Shown here in pieces: positions 34,353-35,420 of a stretch of DNA of 35,420 nucleotides (its first letter is position 1; each line of letters begins with the position of its first letter). The notes beneath the pieces were generated by a model. That model saw only the letters and a program-made list of their open reading frames with translations, had not been told where the DNA came from and did not search any database. The stretch is from JAMDCX01 sp049977145 (GTDB lineage: Bacteria; Planctomycetota; Phycisphaerae; WQYP01): positions 1 through 35,420 of the forward strand of contig JBMFGW010000028.1 in assembly GCA_049977145.1 (NCBI GenBank). Reading direction: 5' to 3'. The position numbers and the translations under genes are program-made.

Positions 34353-34934
34353 TCAATCCTTACGTCCACGGTGACGAATGTTTAATCGTACCAACTCTGT
34401 GGGAACTTCATAACGCTGATGTTGCACCTGATCCGCCTGCAGCTCCTCCAGGGCTGGCTGGGGCATTAGTTCACGCACCATCGCAATTTCATCGCAACCA
34501 TCGCGTTTGGGGCATTGGACACAGTCGCTCCAGACTTTCAGCGGCAGCGTGGATTTTGCCACAACATGGAATCCGCGTTTCGTGAAAAACCGCTGTTCGT
34601 AAGTCAGGGCGAAAACGCGCTGGATCCGTAACGCCAGCGCCTCCTGAATCACGGCTTCCACAAGTTGTCCGCCAATGCCCCGCCCCTGAAATCCCGCCTC
34701 CACCGCCAGACTTTTTATCTCCGCCAAGTCCGCCCAGACAATTTCCAGAGCGCATACACCGATAATCCGTTTTGGCGTTTCGGCATCCGAGTCGGCAGCT
34801 TCGTAAACCAGAAAATCCCGCAATGTTTCATAAAGTTCCGCATGTGATCGAAACAGCATCTTTCCATGTCGGGCGTATTGCGCGATCAATCCGGCAATGG
34901 GTGGCACGTCAGTAACCATGGCATGGCGAATCAT
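34353..34934 (-). CDS. ArgA-like GNAT N-acetyltransferase
   Basis: A 193-residue GNAT-fold acetyltransferase. The acetyl-CoA loop is GFQGRGIGGQLVEAVI (81-96). The following FALTYEQRFFTKRGF (108-122) and VWSDCVQCPKRDGCDEIAMV (134-153) are hallmarks of short stand-alone enzymes related to N-acetylglutamate synthase (COG1246), including cysteines 138, 141 and 147. It may make N-acetylglutamate for arginine synthesis; other amino-group substrates remain possible. ATG 34934 has GGAG 10 nt upstream and begins with the conserved IRHAMVTDVPPIAGL. The frame is open to 35039, but that extension has no support. No other arg gene is nearby. Confidence 0.85.
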   Translation of the reverse strand: MIRHAMVTDVPPIAGLIAQYARHGKMLFRSHAELYETLRDFLVYEAADSDAETPKRIIGVCALEIVWADLAEIKSLAVEAGFQGRGIGGQLVEAVIQEALALRIQRVFALTYEQRFFTKRGFHVVAKSTLPLKVWSDCVQCPKRDGCDEIAMVRELMPQPALEELQADQVQHQRYEVPTELVRLNIRHRGRKD

Positions 34935-35420
34935 AACTAACCGTCTCCAATGTGTACGCTTCCGTGTGTGGATTGTACCACGCCATACCCTTCCAACGGA
35001 TATACCGCGTGGCGTTGTCAATTTTGCGTGCGTGGCCATAAATCCGGGCTGGCGATGGGGGTGAAGTTATTCCGGATACGGTTCTTTATTCACCGCAGGG
35101 CGCTGGGCTGGATTCTTGAATTATATTCGGGTTCATGAATGTTAACTTGCTCAAGTTGTCCAAGATGTCCAAGTTTGAGAGGCAAGGTGTCCAAGTTGAG
35201 CATGTTGATGGGAGCGTTAATTTTTTAGGGTTTTGTTCAAGTTGCCCTAGATGCCCAAGATGTTTTAGAGGCCCCTGCGGGGGCGGCTGCCGCCGAGAGC
35301 AGTGGAACAGGAGAAAGTTGATAGTAGAGCGTAAGAGGCTCGGTCTAATAGAACTGCTGCCGCAAAGAAGTCAATCCGTAACCGTTCACGGCCTTTCGGC
35401 CTTTCAAACTCGGTATGCGT
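34935..35420. other. Terminal spacer without a recognisable gene
   Basis: This 486-nt stretch holds no convincing coding region. It contains the degenerate NTGYCCWAG repeats at 35157-35259, a GCCCC/GGGGC hairpin at 35271-35284, and near the end a GGCC-TTTC-GGCC mini-hairpin. The minus-strand reading of 35380-35394 shares GCCGTGAACGG with the dispersed repeat. Confidence 0.5.
35157..35259. repeat. Five degenerate NTGYCCWAG repeats
   Basis: TTGTCCAAG (35157), ATGTCCAAG (35165), GTGTCCAAG (35187), TTGCCCTAG (35242) and ATGCCCAAG (35251) share a nine-base consensus, most followed by a further TTG or ATG. Spacing is 8-9 nt inside pairs and irregular between them. It looks like a decayed minisatellite or a cluster of protein-binding sites. 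Confidence 0.5.

Noticed and set aside
35157..35259. CRISPR array
   Set aside because: The units are only nine bases, degenerate and irregularly spaced, and no cas gene is present.

Overview
The window looks like chromosomal DNA of a Gram-negative bacterium, most likely a planctomycete related to Phycisphaerae. This is inferred from family content, not proven. The pointers are two large exported proteins built from a helical + beta module ending in a 'VPFxFxNLPIP'-like tail (a style I associate with planctomycetes), a REP-associated transposase remnant, a lipopolysaccharide-type glycosyltransferase cluster, and a membrane-anchored SurA/PpiD-like chaperone. No rRNA, tRNA or CRISPR array was seen.

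Layout. 1-295: an IS-end-like pair of direct repeats and a dispersed repeat. 296-865: a DnaQ-type exonuclease. 1156-6853: a two-gene operon of unrecognised function; the first protein has one copy and the second three copies of a ~410-residue module. 6854-7722: decayed DNA with a short doubtful ORF and a fumarylacetoacetate-hydrolase fragment. 7723-9042: proA (proline synthesis). 9161-14779: envelope genes, namely a GT10 fucosyltransferase-like enzyme, a GT2, a heptosyltransferase-like GT9, a GT4 overlapping it by 4 nt, and plsY. 14883-16710: purC and purE on the minus strand, separated by a fold-back spacer. 17114-18625: an SDR/DUF2867 protein. 18626-20796: a mobile-element patch, with a frameshifted REP-associated transposase tail and an ISKra4-like insertion sequence whose transposase is split by a +1 frameshift and whose left end carries an outward inverted duplication. 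20921-22282: a GT87-type membrane glycosyltransferase with a good promoter. 22360-24269: thiC behind a TPP riboswitch with its own terminator and promoter. 24324-24459: the fullest copy of the dispersed repeat. 24463-26127: xseA. 26544-27872: a DUF1444 protein. 27970-32125: a PlsC-ACP-AMP-ligase fusion and an MFS transporter. 32135-34135: a SurA/PpiD-like protein. 34353-34934: an ArgA-like N-acetyltransferase. 34935-35420: non-coding DNA with short degenerate repeats.

The housekeeping functions (proline, purine and thiamine synthesis, DNA repair) are ordinary. Two themes stand out: the repeated-module operon, and spacers shaped by exact short tandem duplications, dispersed REP-like repeats and mobile-element scars. 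In one case (the transposase tail at 18955-18974) a perfect 10-bp duplication visibly breaks the reading frame.
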